Below are positions 24,866-34,468 of a stretch of DNA of 64,000 bases, piece after piece. This DNA is from Bog-756 sp963778165. GTDB taxonomy: Bacteria; Actinomycetota; Acidimicrobiia; Acidimicrobiales; RAAP-2. Both the position numbers and the translations under genes were made by a program. Position 1 is the first letter of the stretch; each line of letters opens with the position of its first letter. The notes under the pieces were generated by a model. That model saw nothing but the letters and a program-made list of their open reading frames with translations, ran no database searches and was not told the origin of the DNA. The stretch covers positions 310,001 to 374,000 of the forward strand of contig CAVZTE010000007.1 of NCBI GenBank assembly GCA_963778165.1. The letters are read 5' to 3'.

Positions 24866-26235
24866 CGGACCCGCTCCCGCCGGGGCATCGACAGCTCCAC
24901 CTCGGCACCGTCCCCGGGGGCTGAGCGGATGACCACCGATCCGCCGAAGCGGGCCATGCGGCCCCGGATCGACTGGGCGATGCCCTGACGGTCGTGGGGC
25001 ACGGCCTCCGGGTCGAACCCCTGGCCGCGATCGCGTACGAAGACCATGACGCACTCCCGCTCTACCTCGGCGTACAGGGAGACCTGGGAGGACCCGGACC
25101 ACTTGGCCGAGTTGACGGTGGCCTCGCGGGAGGCGTCGAGGAGGGCCCGCAGTCCCTCGTCCAGCGGGCAGTCCCCGACCACCACCACCTGGACCGTCAC
25201 CCCGTGGTCTGCCTCGGTCTGCCGCTGGATCATGGCCACCCCCTCCGACACCGTCGATGCCGCCTGACCGATGGCCCCGGGCGGCCGACCCTCGAACAGC
25301 CACGAGCGGAGCTCGCGCTCCTGGGCCCGGGCCAGCTGCACCACGTGGCGGGGATCGTCGGCCGACCGTTGGATGAGGGCCAGGGTCTGCAGCACCGAGT
25401 CGTGCACGTGGGCGGCCATCTGGGCCCGCTCCTCGGCCAGGGCCCGAGCCTGACGCTCCGACATGAGGTCACGGAGGAGCGAGAGCCACCACGGGCCGAA
25501 GATCACCACGATGGCCGCGATGACCAGTAGTGCACCCCCGATCGGACGGAGTCCGGATCCGGAGGAGTGGCCGAGGACGAGGACCAGGACTCCTCCGACA
25601 CCGATGATCACGCCGAGCCCGATCCGGAGGAGCAACGTCCACCGGTGATGGTGGTCACCGCCGGGGCGGAGCATGGGGAGGAGGTCGTCGTTGATCCACA
25701 GCCGCTCGCCTTCGCTGGCGTTGCGGCGGATGAGGACGGCCACGCCCAGGGCCAGAAAGACCGGCCAGGTGAACTTGGTCAGGAAGCCGATGTGCAGTGC
25801 GTCGGCCACCAGTTGGGCCGCCACCAGAATGGGGATGAGGGCGATCACCAACCGCAGCCCGCGCCGGTCGTTGAGGGACCGGGTGAAGATGGTGGTGGTC
25901 TCATCCTGGAGCGGGATGAGCAGCCAGGCCAAGGCGTATACCGGGATGCCGATGCCGCTGCCCAGGGTCAACAGGACGAAGCCGATCCGGACGATGGTGA
26001 CGTCGATGCCGGTGGCCTTGGAGAGTCCTCCGCACACCCCGGCCAGGACCCTGGTGTCCGGGCTCCGGCGTATGGGCCCGCGCAGGCGCCGGTGGAGCGG
26101 ACCACCGCGTGGCCCGTGACGCTGGCGCCACCACTCCCCACCGGACCACGGTCCGGCCCACCGCTCACCCGGGTACCCCTGACCAGGGGCCTCGGCGCCG
26201 GTGGGGGGCTGTTCCGGGGGGGATGACGGCGGCAC
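24862..26235 (-). CDS. Sensor histidine kinase with N-terminal PspC domain
   Basis: 457 residues. A PspC domain at 58-112 (SPDTRVLAGVCGGLSKATG...ALAWLLIP), several membrane helices (about 128-255), dimerisation/phosphorylation helix with His278 in AAHVHDSVLQTLALIQ (DesK/NarX-like HisKA_3), and a HATPase with RDRGQGFDPEAV. Combination suggests an envelope-stress sensor analogous to LiaS/PspC systems. The GTG start at 26235 is uncertain; no ribosome-binding site or -10 box is at the proper distance. Confidence 0.9.
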   Translation of the reverse strand: MPPSSPPEQPPTGAEAPGQGYPGERWAGPWSGGEWWRQRHGPRGGPLHRRLRGPIRRSPDTRVLAGVCGGLSKATGIDVTIVRIGFVLLTLGSGIGIPVYALAWLLIPLQDETTTIFTRSLNDRRGLRLVIALIPILVAAQLVADALHIGFLTKFTWPVFLALGVAVLIRRNASEGERLWINDDLLPMLRPGGDHHHRWTLLLRIGLGVIIGVGGVLVLVLGHSSGSGLRPIGGALLVIAAIVVIFGPWWLSLLRDLMSERQARALAEERAQMAAHVHDSVLQTLALIQRSADDPRHVVQLARAQERELRSWLFEGRPPGAIGQAASTVSEGVAMIQRQTEADHGVTVQVVVVGDCPLDEGLRALLDASREATVNSAKWSGSSQVSLYAEVERECVMVFVRDRGQGFDPEAVPHDRQGIAQSIRGRMARFGGSVVIRSAPGDGAEVELSMPRRERVR

Positions 26236-26309
26236 CTTCGCACCGTGTTCGTTGAATTCGGCGATACCCGATGATCGCGCGCCGGGGTGCCCGGGGCCAT
26301 GGGGGATAT

Positions 26310-26350
26310 CCCTGACTCCTCAGGGTCCGGCTCAGGGTCCGACCAGGGTC
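26310..26350. promoter_or_regulatory. Cluster of TCAGGG half-sites between divergent PspC genes
   Basis: CCCTGA-CTCC-TCAGGG inverted repeat (26310-26325), then CTCAGGGTCCG direct copies (26319-26329 and 26331-26341) and a degenerate CCAGGGTC at 26343. Spacing is 12 bp. Located in the 158-nt gap between the kinase gene and the small PspC gene, as expected for autoregulation. Confidence 0.45.
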
Positions 26351-26393
26351 ATGCCGGATTCCCCCTGGTGGGCCGGACCGTCAAGCTGGCTCC

Positions 26394-26711
26394 ATGGACA
26401 CCACAGCCCCCGACAACAGCAACTCCGAGCCCGCCGCCGGCACGGCCGGCGCCGGCTCCCCTCATGCCGCCACCCTGGCCGCCGACCGGCTGCACCGACC
26501 CCGGGCCCACCGGATGGTGGCCGGGGTGGCCGCGGGCATGGCCGACTACTTCGACATCGATCCCATGCTGGTCAGGATGGGATTCGTGGTGCTCACCCTG
26601 CTCGGCGGCCTGGCCCTCCCGCTGTACCTGGCCGGATGGCTGCTGATCCCCGAGGAGGGCGCCGACTACTCGGTGGCCGAGGAGCTGCTGGCCCGGGAGC
26701 GGGCTCGCTGA
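26394..26711 (+). CDS. Small PspC-domain protein
   Basis: 105 residues, a PspC domain at about 33-90 (LHRPRAHRMVAGVAAGMADYFDID...LYLAGWLLIPEEG), one or two membrane helices. Likely part of the same envelope-stress circuit as the divergent PspC-kinase. No Shine-Dalgarno; CAAGCT, one base off TAnnnT, sits 6 nt before the ATG. Confidence 0.9.
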   Translation: MDTTAPDNSNSEPAAGTAGAGSPHAATLAADRLHRPRAHRMVAGVAAGMADYFDIDPMLVRMGFVVLTLLGGLALPLYLAGWLLIPEEGADYSVAEELLARERAR

Positions 26712-26791
26712 CCCTCGCTGATGGCGGGTGGCACTGCCCCCGTCCACCAACCGATCCCGACCGAATCCGAATGAATCCGAGAGGACATGCC

Positions 26792-27226
26792 ATGCGTTAC
26801 CGATGGGACCCCGTCTACCCGAACCCCGGGCGCCGCACGCCGGCCGATGCCGACCTCCGGGCCTCCGACGCCGAACGGAACGAGGTGGCCGATCGGCTGT
26901 CGCACCACTTCGCCGAAGGCCGCCTCGACCAGGTCGAGTTCAAGGCCCGACTGGACCGGGCCATCGGGGCCACCACCCGGGGCGATCTCCATGGGTTGTT
27001 CGATGACCTCCCGCCCCTGGAGGACGAGCCCGCCCCGGCCCGGTCGCGCCGTGGGCGGTTGGTGCCCTTTCTGTTCATCATGATCCTGGCCGTGGTGGCC
27101 GCGGGTGCCACCATCTCCACCGTCCACGTGCCGTGGGTGCTGTTGGTGCTGGTCGCCGTGTTCTTCTGGTACCGGGGTGGCTGGCACCGTCACCACCATC
27201 ACCTCCACCACGATGCCGACCGGTAG
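26792..27226 (+). CDS. DUF1707 SHOCT-like membrane protein
   Basis: 144 residues: DUF1707 helix RASDAERNEVADRLSHHFAEGRLDQVEFKARLDRAIGATTRGDL (23-67), then two helices (about 92-108 and 111-125) and a His-rich end WHRHHHHLHHDADR. The ATG at 26792 is chosen for the GAGAGGA site upstream; another ATG at 26771 is in frame. Together with the PspC gene it looks like a membrane stress module. The His cluster is unusual for the family and might bind metal. Confidence 0.87.
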   Translation: MRYRWDPVYPNPGRRTPADADLRASDAERNEVADRLSHHFAEGRLDQVEFKARLDRAIGATTRGDLHGLFDDLPPLEDEPAPARSRRGRLVPFLFIMILAVVAAGATISTVHVPWVLLVLVAVFFWYRGGWHRHHHHLHHDADR

Positions 27227-27305
27227 CATCGACGGGGCTGCCCCGGTGAGGCGACACCTGGAGGTGCAGCCCCCGATCAGCCTCCGCGGAAAGCGACGGA
27301 ACTCC

Positions 27306-28067
27306 ATGACTTCTACCCAACCGCTGTCTACTGTCACCGCAGACACCCCGGCCGCCCGGGCCTTGGACCTGGTGAAGACCTACGGCAGCGAGGACGCGGT
27401 GGTGCAGGCCCTCGACGGGATCACCATCGACTTCGAGCGCGGTCAGTTCACCGCGGTCATGGGCCCATCGGGCTCGGGGAAGTCGACCCTCATGCACTGC
27501 ATGGCCGGCCTGGACACCCCGACCTCGGGGCGGACCTTCGTCGGCGACCAGGAGATCGGTCTGCTGGACGACGCCGGCCTCACCCAGATGCGGCGCGACC
27601 GGATCGGGTTCGTCTTCCAGTCGTTCAACCTGGTCCCCACCCTGACCGCGGCCGAGAACATCACCCTGCCGGCCAACCTGGCCGGGCACCAGGTCGACCA
27701 GGCCTGGTTCGACTACCTGGTCGAGCAGCTGGGCATCGGCGACCGCCTGTCCCACCGACCCAACGAGATGTCGGGCGGACAACAGCAGCGGGCCGCCTGT
27801 GCCCGGGCCCTCATCGGTCGACCGGACCTGGTCTTCGCTGACGAGCCCACCGGCAACCTCGACTCCAACTCGTCGACGGAGATGCTGACGTTCCTGCGGA
27901 ACTCGGTCACCGAGTTCAACCAGTCCATCGTCATGGTCACCCACGACCCGCGGGGTGCGGCCTTCGCCGACCGGGTGGTGTTCCTGGCCGACGGCCACGT
28001 GGTGGGCGAGCTGGCCTCTCCCACCGCGGACCTGGTCCTCGAGCGGATGAAGCAGCTGGGCAACTGA
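27306..28067 (+). CDS. MacB/LolD-type ABC transporter ATPase
   Basis: 253 residues. Walker A GPSGSGKST, signature MSGGQQQRAACARAL, Walker B LVFADEPTGNLD, the last being the hallmark of the FtsE/LolD/MacB group. ATG at 27306. Ends 1 nt before the permease ATG (TGACATG); they form a two-gene exporter. Confidence 0.93.
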   Translation: MTSTQPLSTVTADTPAARALDLVKTYGSEDAVVQALDGITIDFERGQFTAVMGPSGSGKSTLMHCMAGLDTPTSGRTFVGDQEIGLLDDAGLTQMRRDRIGFVFQSFNLVPTLTAAENITLPANLAGHQVDQAWFDYLVEQLGIGDRLSHRPNEMSGGQQQRAACARALIGRPDLVFADEPTGNLDSNSSTEMLTFLRNSVTEFNQSIVMVTHDPRGAAFADRVVFLADGHVVGELASPTADLVLERMKQLGN

Positions 28068-28068
28068 C

Positions 28069-30600
28069 ATGTGGAAAGTGACGGTCAAGGGCCTGCTGGC
28101 CCACAAGTTGCGCCTGGCGCTCACCGCGCTGGCCATCGTGCTCGGGGTGACCTTCATCTCGGGGACCCTGGTTCTCACCGACACCCTCCACTCCACCTTC
28201 ACCACGCTGTTCGGCCGCGTGTACCAGAACGTGGACTTCGAGGTCCGGGGCCAGGCGGTCTTCTCCAGTGACTCGTCGGGGGACGCCGTCCGCAATCCGA
28301 TCCCCCAGTCCATCGTGACCACGGTCCGGAGGATCCCCGGGGTGGCTGTGGCCGACGGCACGGTCCAAGGGACGGCCCAGTTCGTGGCGCCCGACGGCAA
28401 GGCCATCACCACCGGGGGCGCGCCGACCCTCGGCTTCTCCTACACCCCCAACGCCCAGCTGTCGGCGCTCCGAGTGGTCAGCGGGCAGGCACCGACGACG
28501 TCCACCCAGGTGGCCATGGACGCCGGCACCGCCTCCAAGTACCACTTCCGGGTCGGTGACCATGTGCGGGTCCTCCTGGCCGGACCGCCCGAGACCTTCA
28601 CCATCTCGGGCATCGTGAAGTTCGGCACGGCCGACAACATTGCCGGCGCCACGCTGGCAGCCTTCGACCTGCCCACCGCTCAGAGGCTGTTCGGCGAGGT
28701 CGGGAAGTACGACTCCATCAACGTTCTGGCCAAGCCGGGGGTCGACAAGTCGGCGCTGCAGAAGGCCATCGCCAAGAGCCTGCCCCGCGGGGTCGAGGTG
28801 GTGACCGGTCAGGCGGTGGCCAACGAGCAGGCCAACTCCATCAACCAGGCCCTGGGCTTCTTCTCGACCGCTCTGCTGGTCTTCGCCTTCATCTCCCTGT
28901 TCGTGGGGGGGTTCACCATCTTCAACACCTTCTCGATCACCGTGGGGCAGCGGACCCGCGAGCTGGCGCTGTTGCGGATCGTGGGCGCCAGCCGGCGACA
29001 GGTGTTCCGCTCGGTGCTTCTCGAAGCCGGGCTGCTCGGGTTGGTCGCCTCCCTGGTGGGCCTGGGCCTCGGAGTGCTGGCCGCGGTGGGGCTCGAGGAG
29101 CTGCTCAAGGGATTCGGCATCACCCTCCCGACCGGACCGCTGGTCTTCGAGTCCCGGACGGTCATCGTGGCCCTCGTGGTGGGGGTCGGCGTCACCGTGG
29201 TCTCGGCCATCAGCCCGGCCCGACGGGCCGTGCGGATTCCTCCGGTGGCCGCCCTGGTGGACGTCCAAGGGGATCAAGCGGAGTCGTCGCGGCGGCGCAT
29301 CGTCATCGGCACCGTGCTGGCCGTCCTCGGAGTGGCGGCCCTGGTGGCGGGGTTGAAGCAACCCGCCATCCAGTTGGTGGGGTTGGGAGCCGTGGCCATC
29401 TTCATCGGCATCGGCATGTTGGCCCCGGTGGTGGCTCGCCCCATGGCCAGCGCTCTGGGGCGACCGCTGGCGGCGCTGCTGGGCATCTCCGGCAAGTTGG
29501 GCCGTGAGAACTCCATGCGCAGCCCCCGACGGACCGCCCAGACCGCCTCGGCCCTGATGGTGGGCCTGGCCCTGGTCTCCACCATCGCCGTGTTCGGAGC
29601 GTCGCTGTCCCGGTCGGCGACCAGCAGTATCGACAACGCCATCAGTGCCGACTACATCGTGAGCACCTCGAACAACGGGGCCGGTGGGTTCTCCAACTCG
29701 GTCGGGCCGGTGGCGGGCCGCATCCCCGGGGTCACCTCGGTCTCGTCCGTCTACAACGGGGAGTTCGAGTTCCGGGGCTCCCTCTCGAGCTTGACCGCGG
29801 TCTCCACCCACAATCTGGCTGACACCGTCATCCTCCGCATGGAGGCCGGCTCCGGACAGTCAGCGCTGGCTCATGGCGAGCTGCTCATCGACACCACCAC
29901 GGCCAACAACAAGCACCTCACGGTGGGCTCGGTGGTACCGGTCAAGTTCGCCGAGACCGGGAACTCCACCATGCGGATCGGTGGCATCTTCGATCCCAAC
30001 TCGCTGATCGGCAGCTTCCTGGTCGGGGACGGCTTCTTCCTCTCCCACTTCAACGACCCGCTGCCGGTGGCCGTCCTCCTGCGGACGGGATCGGCCAACG
30101 GAGCCACCGGAGCGGTGATCGCCAATCACCTCAAGGCGTATCCCGACCTCAAGATCCAGACGCTGGCCCAGTTCAAGCAGGCGCAACAGAACCAGGTCAA
30201 CCAACTGCTCGGCCTGGTCTACGCCCTGTTGGCCCTGGCCGTGGTCATCGCCCTGATCGGCATCGTCAACACCTTGATGCTGTCGGTGTTCGAGCGCACC
30301 CACGAGATCGGGCTGTTGCGGGCGGTGGGGATGAAGCGTCGCCAGATCCGGGCCATGATCCGGTCCGAGGCGGTGATCCTTTCGGTATTCGGCGCTCTCA
30401 TCGGTGTGGTCATCGGGACCGGCCTCGGGACGGCGTTCGCCGCCTCCCTCAAGCAACAGGGCATCACCGACATCGTCGTCCCGGTGACCAGCCTGGTGGT
30501 GTTCGTGGTGCTCTCCGCCCTGCTGGGACTGCTGGCCGCCACCTGGCCCGCCCGGCGGGCCGCCAAGCTCGATGTGCTGGCGGCCATCGCCGCCGACTGA
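28069..30600 (+). CDS. MacB/FtsX-family ABC permease
   Basis: 843 residues with two FtsX cores: helices around 260-380 (LLVFAFISLFVGGFTIFNTFSITVGQRTRELALLR, IVGASRRQ) and 720-840 (VVIALIGIVNTLMLSVFERTHEIGLLRAVGMKRRQI), a middle helix pair near 415-460, and two periplasmic-side MacB_PCD-type domains. Such permeases act in mechanotransmission or lipid/peptide export. No accessory protein with a coiled coil lies next to it. Confidence 0.92.
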   Translation: MWKVTVKGLLAHKLRLALTALAIVLGVTFISGTLVLTDTLHSTFTTLFGRVYQNVDFEVRGQAVFSSDSSGDAVRNPIPQSIVTTVRRIPGVAVADGTVQGTAQFVAPDGKAITTGGAPTLGFSYTPNAQLSALRVVSGQAPTTSTQVAMDAGTASKYHFRVGDHVRVLLAGPPETFTISGIVKFGTADNIAGATLAAFDLPTAQRLFGEVGKYDSINVLAKPGVDKSALQKAIAKSLPRGVEVVTGQAVANEQANSINQALGFFSTALLVFAFISLFVGGFTIFNTFSITVGQRTRELALLRIVGASRRQVFRSVLLEAGLLGLVASLVGLGLGVLAAVGLEELLKGFGITLPTGPLVFESRTVIVALVVGVGVTVVSAISPARRAVRIPPVAALVDVQGDQAESSRRRIVIGTVLAVLGVAALVAGLKQPAIQLVGLGAVAIFIGIGMLAPVVARPMASALGRPLAALLGISGKLGRENSMRSPRRTAQTASALMVGLALVSTIAVFGASLSRSATSSIDNAISADYIVSTSNNGAGGFSNSVGPVAGRIPGVTSVSSVYNGEFEFRGSLSSLTAVSTHNLADTVILRMEAGSGQSALAHGELLIDTTTANNKHLTVGSVVPVKFAETGNSTMRIGGIFDPNSLIGSFLVGDGFFLSHFNDPLPVAVLLRTGSANGATGAVIANHLKAYPDLKIQTLAQFKQAQQNQVNQLLGLVYALLALAVVIALIGIVNTLMLSVFERTHEIGLLRAVGMKRRQIRAMIRSEAVILSVFGALIGVVIGTGLGTAFAASLKQQGITDIVVPVTSLVVFVVLSALLGLLAATWPARRAAKLDVLAAIAAD

Positions 30601-30622
30601 TGCCGCGGTAGCGCCGGGGTGG

Positions 30623-31864
30623 TCAGCGCGTCGGGCCGAGAGCGGGAACGACCTCGGTGCGGGTGGCCACCACCGGTCGCCGTACCGGGGCCGCGGTGCG
30701 GGCCGGACGGGCTGCTCGGGTCCACTCCTCGGCCAGCAGCCGGTAGGAGCGGATCCGGTCCTCGTGACGGTGGGTGATGGTGGTGACCATCAGCTCGTCG
30801 GCGTCGGTGGCCTCGCGCAGCCACTCGAGCTGGGCCGCGACCGAGGCCGCCGATCCCACGAACTGGGTGTCGGTGCGGTCCTGTACCAGCGCCCGCTCCT
30901 CCTCGGTCCAGTGGTGCCGGCGGGCTTCGGCCGGGGACGGGAAGGGGATGGCTCCCTCACCACTACGGATGCTGTGGACCCAGAGCCCGAATCCCTCCGC
31001 CAGCTCGTTGGCCGTGGCGTCGTCCGGTCCCACCACCACGTCGGCCGAGGTGACCACGTAGGGGCGGTCGAGGTACGCCGAGGGGACGAAGGAATCCCGA
31101 TAGGCGCTGACCGCCTCGAGCACGGTCGACGGGCTCACGTGGTAGTTGGCCGCGAAGCGCAGGCCCAGGCGGCCGGCCAGAGCGGCGCTCTCGCCGGCGC
31201 TGCTCCCGAGGATCCACAGGTCGACCCCGGCACCAGAACCGGGGACGGGGTGGGGATCGATCCCGTCAGAGGAACGGTAGGTGCCCTCCAACAGGCCCAG
31301 GACGTCCTCGATCATCTGGGAGTAGGGCGGAGCCTCGGCGCCGGGTTGGCGGGTCAGGTCGGCCGTGAGGGCCAGGCGGGGGGAGTTGGCCAATCCCTTG
31401 AGCGAAGGGCGCTCGGGGATCAGCAGCCCTTCGGTGGTCCGGTAGGCCCCTCGGCGTCGGGACCGCACTTCGTCAGGGTCGCCGCCTTTGGGCCGGTGGC
31501 GTCGGCTCAGGGCTTCGCGGCCCACTGAGCGCCCGATGCCGAGGTCGATCCGCCCCGGGTGCAGCGCGTCCAACAGACCGAACTCCTCGACCACCGACAG
31601 TGCGGTGCGGTGGCCACTCTGGACTCCGCCCGACCCAACCCGTATGCGCTTGGTGGCCGCCGCGGCGGCGGCCGCCAGCACCGGTGGCGAGGATCCCGCC
31701 ACCCCCGGGTTGAGGTGGTGCTCGGCCAACCAGTAACGGACGTAGCCCAACGACTCGGCCGTCCGGGCCAGGTCGATCGAGTTGCGCACCGCAGTGGACG
31801 GGTCCGAGCCCGAACTGACCGGCACCAGGTCCAGCACCCCGAGCGGCACTCGTGTGGTGGTCAT
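30623..31864 (-). CDS. LLM-class monooxygenase (MsnO8-like), third gene of the LLM operon
   Basis: 413 residues with an MsnO8-type barrel: VPLGVLDLVPVS, YWLAEHHLNPGVAGSSPPVL, IRVGSGGVQSGH and DALHPGRIDLGIGRSVG. An insert around 130-190 makes it longer than the 341-residue relative at 13.3 kb. Start ATG 31864 overlaps the upstream stop by 4 nt. The group is FMN-dependent; function probably oxidation of a small organic compound, possibly sulfur-containing. Confidence 0.88.
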   Translation of the reverse strand: MTTTRVPLGVLDLVPVSSGSDPSTAVRNSIDLARTAESLGYVRYWLAEHHLNPGVAGSSPPVLAAAAAAATKRIRVGSGGVQSGHRTALSVVEEFGLLDALHPGRIDLGIGRSVGREALSRRHRPKGGDPDEVRSRRRGAYRTTEGLLIPERPSLKGLANSPRLALTADLTRQPGAEAPPYSQMIEDVLGLLEGTYRSSDGIDPHPVPGSGAGVDLWILGSSAGESAALAGRLGLRFAANYHVSPSTVLEAVSAYRDSFVPSAYLDRPYVVTSADVVVGPDDATANELAEGFGLWVHSIRSGEGAIPFPSPAEARRHHWTEEERALVQDRTDTQFVGSAASVAAQLEWLREATDADELMVTTITHRHEDRIRSYRLLAEEWTRAARPARTAAPVRRPVVATRTEVVPALGPTR

Positions 31865-33258
31865 TGGCCTTGCACTCCGTTCGTGACCGCCCGTTGGTGC
31901 ACCGGCGCAGGCGGGAGACCGAGATGGTCCCGCAGCGTCGGACCCTCGTACTCGGACCGGAACCGTCCCCACTCCTGGAGGATGGGCACGACCCGGTCGG
32001 CGAACTCGTCCAGTCCGCCCGGCGTGATGTGGGGGACCAGGATGAAGCCGTCGGCGGCCCGCTCCCGTACCGCCGTGTCGATCTGGGTGGCCACCTGCAC
32101 CGGGGTGCCGGTGAACGAGGGCCGGGCGGTCACCTCGATGATGAGCTCACGCATGGACAACTCCTTGGACTCGGCCAGGGCCCTCCACTCCTGAGCGGTC
32201 TTCAACCGGTCGGGGAACATCTCCGCCCGGCCCTTGACCACGGACTGTTCGGACAGGTCGGGGTCGATGGTGGGAAGAGGTCCGTCCGGATCGTACTCCG
32301 AGAGGTCGCGGTTCCACACCTGCTCCACAAAGAAGAGGGCCGTGGCCCCGTTCACCTGCTGGCTGCGGATGACCGCGGCGCGTTCGATGGCGTCGGCCTC
32401 GCTGTCACCGATCACGAAGGTGGCCGCCGGCAGGATCTTGAGATCGCTCTCGGCCCGCCCGTAGCGGGCCAGGCGCCCCTTCACGTCCTGGTAGAACCGC
32501 TGGCCGGCCTCGATGGTCCCGTGGCGGGAGAAGATGCAGTCCGAGGCCTCCGCGGCGAACTCGCGGCCGGCGTCGGAGTCACCGGCCTGGAAGATCACCG
32601 GCTGGCCCTGGGGGGAGCGGGGCACCCCGAAGACTCCCTCGATATCGAAGTGGGTCCCGTGGTGGGCGAACCGGCCCTGGTCGGGGTGGGCGAGGAAGGT
32701 GCCGTGCCCGGGGTCGGCTGCCACCGCCCCGTCGTCCCACGAGTCCCAGAGCTCGCGGGCCGTCTGGAGGAATTCCCTGGCCCGGTCGTAGCGCTCCTCG
32801 CGGGGCAGGAACCCGCCCCGCCGGAAGTTCTCCCCGGTGAAGGCGTCCCACGAGGTGACCACGTTCCACGCCGCCCGCCCGGCGCTCAGATGATCGAGCG
32901 AAGCGAACTGCCGGGCCACTTCGAAGGGCTCGTTGAAGGTCGAGTTGATGGTGCCGGACAGCCCGATCCGGTCGGTGACCGCGGCCAGGGCTGCCAGCAC
33001 GGTGAAGGTGTCCGGGCGACCGACCACGTCCAGTTCGTGGATGCGGCCGCGGGCCTCGCGTAGCCGCAGCCCCTCGGCCAGAAAGAAGAAGTCGAACTTG
33101 GCCCGTTCCGCGGTCTGGGCCAGATGGACGAACGACGAGAACTCGATCTGGCTGCCGGCCCGGGGGTCGCTCCACACCGTGGTGTTGTTGACACCCGGAA
33201 AGTGCACCGCCAGATGTATCGGCGGCGGCTGGTCGTTCACGCCGGTGCGGTCAAGCAT
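31861..33258 (-). CDS. NtaA/SnaA/DszA-family FMN-dependent monooxygenase
   Basis: 465 residues. Family signature AVHFPGVNNTTVWSDPRAGSQIEFSSFVHLAQTAERAKFDFFFLAEGL, the GTINSTFNEPFEVARQFASLDHLSAGRAAWNVVTS segment and the VIFQAGDSDAGREFAA flavin-site loop identify the NtaA/DszA clade, which oxidises sulfones, sulfides or nitrilotriacetate. The ATG overlaps the upstream stop by 8 nt. It needs reduced FMN, but no flavin reductase gene is adjacent. Confidence 0.9.
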   Translation of the reverse strand: MLDRTGVNDQPPPIHLAVHFPGVNNTTVWSDPRAGSQIEFSSFVHLAQTAERAKFDFFFLAEGLRLREARGRIHELDVVGRPDTFTVLAALAAVTDRIGLSGTINSTFNEPFEVARQFASLDHLSAGRAAWNVVTSWDAFTGENFRRGGFLPREERYDRAREFLQTARELWDSWDDGAVAADPGHGTFLAHPDQGRFAHHGTHFDIEGVFGVPRSPQGQPVIFQAGDSDAGREFAAEASDCIFSRHGTIEAGQRFYQDVKGRLARYGRAESDLKILPAATFVIGDSEADAIERAAVIRSQQVNGATALFFVEQVWNRDLSEYDPDGPLPTIDPDLSEQSVVKGRAEMFPDRLKTAQEWRALAESKELSMRELIIEVTARPSFTGTPVQVATQIDTAVRERAADGFILVPHITPGGLDEFADRVVPILQEWGRFRSEYEGPTLRDHLGLPPAPVHQRAVTNGVQGQ

Positions 33259-34468
33259 GGGCGTACCGGTTGGCCGGCCGGGTCAGTCCGAGGCGCTCCC
33301 GCAGAGTGGCGCCTTCGGGCTGTGGGGGGAGGAGGCCCCGTTCCCGGGCCAGGGGCACCACCTGTCGGGTGATCGCTTCGAGGTCCACGGGTAGGGCGCC
33401 GGGTCGCAGCCGGAAGCCGTCGAGGCCGGCGGTCTGCCACTCAGCCAGCAGGTCGACCAGCTCGGCGGGGGTCCCGGTGAACACGTGGGCGTCGGACCGG
33501 TAGCTCCGGCCGTCCGACTCGTCGAGAGCGTCCTTGCGCGCCTGAGCCTTCGAGCCGTCGGCATCGAGGAACACCACCAGGTCGGCGAAGACCCGTAGCG
33601 GCGGGCCGACCCGGCCCACCGACTCCTCCTCGGAACGGATCCCGGTCACGATGGACCGGGCCCCAGCCGCCCCGTCCGGGGTGGTGAAGACCACGTCGGC
33701 GCCTCGGGCCGCCAGCCGGAAGGCCACCGGCACATGGGCCAGCACGAACACCGGGGGCTGGCCCTGGGGAGGTCGCGGGGTGATGCCCGGTCCCTTCACC
33801 GAGAACCACCGGCCGGTGAAGTCGATGTAGTGGAGACGGTCCCGGTCGATGAACCGACCGGTGGCGACGTCGCGGATCTCGGCACCGTCCTCCCAGCTGT
33901 CCCACAGGCGCCGGACCACCTCGACGAAGTCGGCGGCCTCGTCGAAGAGTTCGCGGACATGGGCCGGCAGCTCCGAGCGGGTCCCGCCCCGGGCGGCCCC
34001 GGCCCCGCGGGGAAGTTCGGGTAGCTGGCGACGACCGAACTGTCGGGCCTCCAACCCGGTGGCCGAGACCCGGGCCTGGAACCCGCCCCGCCCCCCACTG
34101 ACATAGTCCAGGGTGGCGATGGCCTTGGACACGTGGAAGGGCTCGGTGTGGGTGGTGGTGACCGTGGGCACCACGCCCAAGGCCCGGGTGGCCGGAGCCA
34201 TCCGCGCCGCTATCAGTACGGCGTCAAGGCGTCCCCGCACCTGATCGACTCGTTCGTCGGGCACTCCCCGCCGGGCCGATTGGATGGCCAGCGAGTCATC
34301 GATGGTCACGAAGTCGAGGTCTCCCCGCTCAGCCTCGCGGGCCAGGTCCACCCAGTAACCCGGCGAGAACAGCTCGGCGCTCCGGGCGGTGGGCAGCCTC
34401 CAGGCGGCCGGATGCCAGCCGGCCCCGTCCAGAGCCACCGCCAGAGTGAGCGTCGGTTTCGTCACCAT
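33251..34468 (-). CDS. LLM-class monooxygenase, NtaA/DmoA-like
   Basis: 405 residues, first gene of the three-gene operon. Features: LTLAVALDGAGWHPAAWR, FVTIDDSLAIQ, VPTVTTTHTEPFHVSKAIATLDYVSGGRGGFQARV and the PVFVLAHVPVAFRLAARGADVVF flavin-loop region. Similar to, but distinct from, the next gene in the DszA/NtaA clade. The ATG has GAGGT about 6 nt upstream. An AT-rich promoter region lies before it. Confidence 0.88.
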   Translation of the reverse strand: MVTKPTLTLAVALDGAGWHPAAWRLPTARSAELFSPGYWVDLAREAERGDLDFVTIDDSLAIQSARRGVPDERVDQVRGRLDAVLIAARMAPATRALGVVPTVTTTHTEPFHVSKAIATLDYVSGGRGGFQARVSATGLEARQFGRRQLPELPRGAGAARGGTRSELPAHVRELFDEAADFVEVVRRLWDSWEDGAEIRDVATGRFIDRDRLHYIDFTGRWFSVKGPGITPRPPQGQPPVFVLAHVPVAFRLAARGADVVFTTPDGAAGARSIVTGIRSEEESVGRVGPPLRVFADLVVFLDADGSKAQARKDALDESDGRSYRSDAHVFTGTPAELVDLLAEWQTAGLDGFRLRPGALPVDLEAITRQVVPLARERGLLPPQPEGATLRERLGLTRPANRYAHA

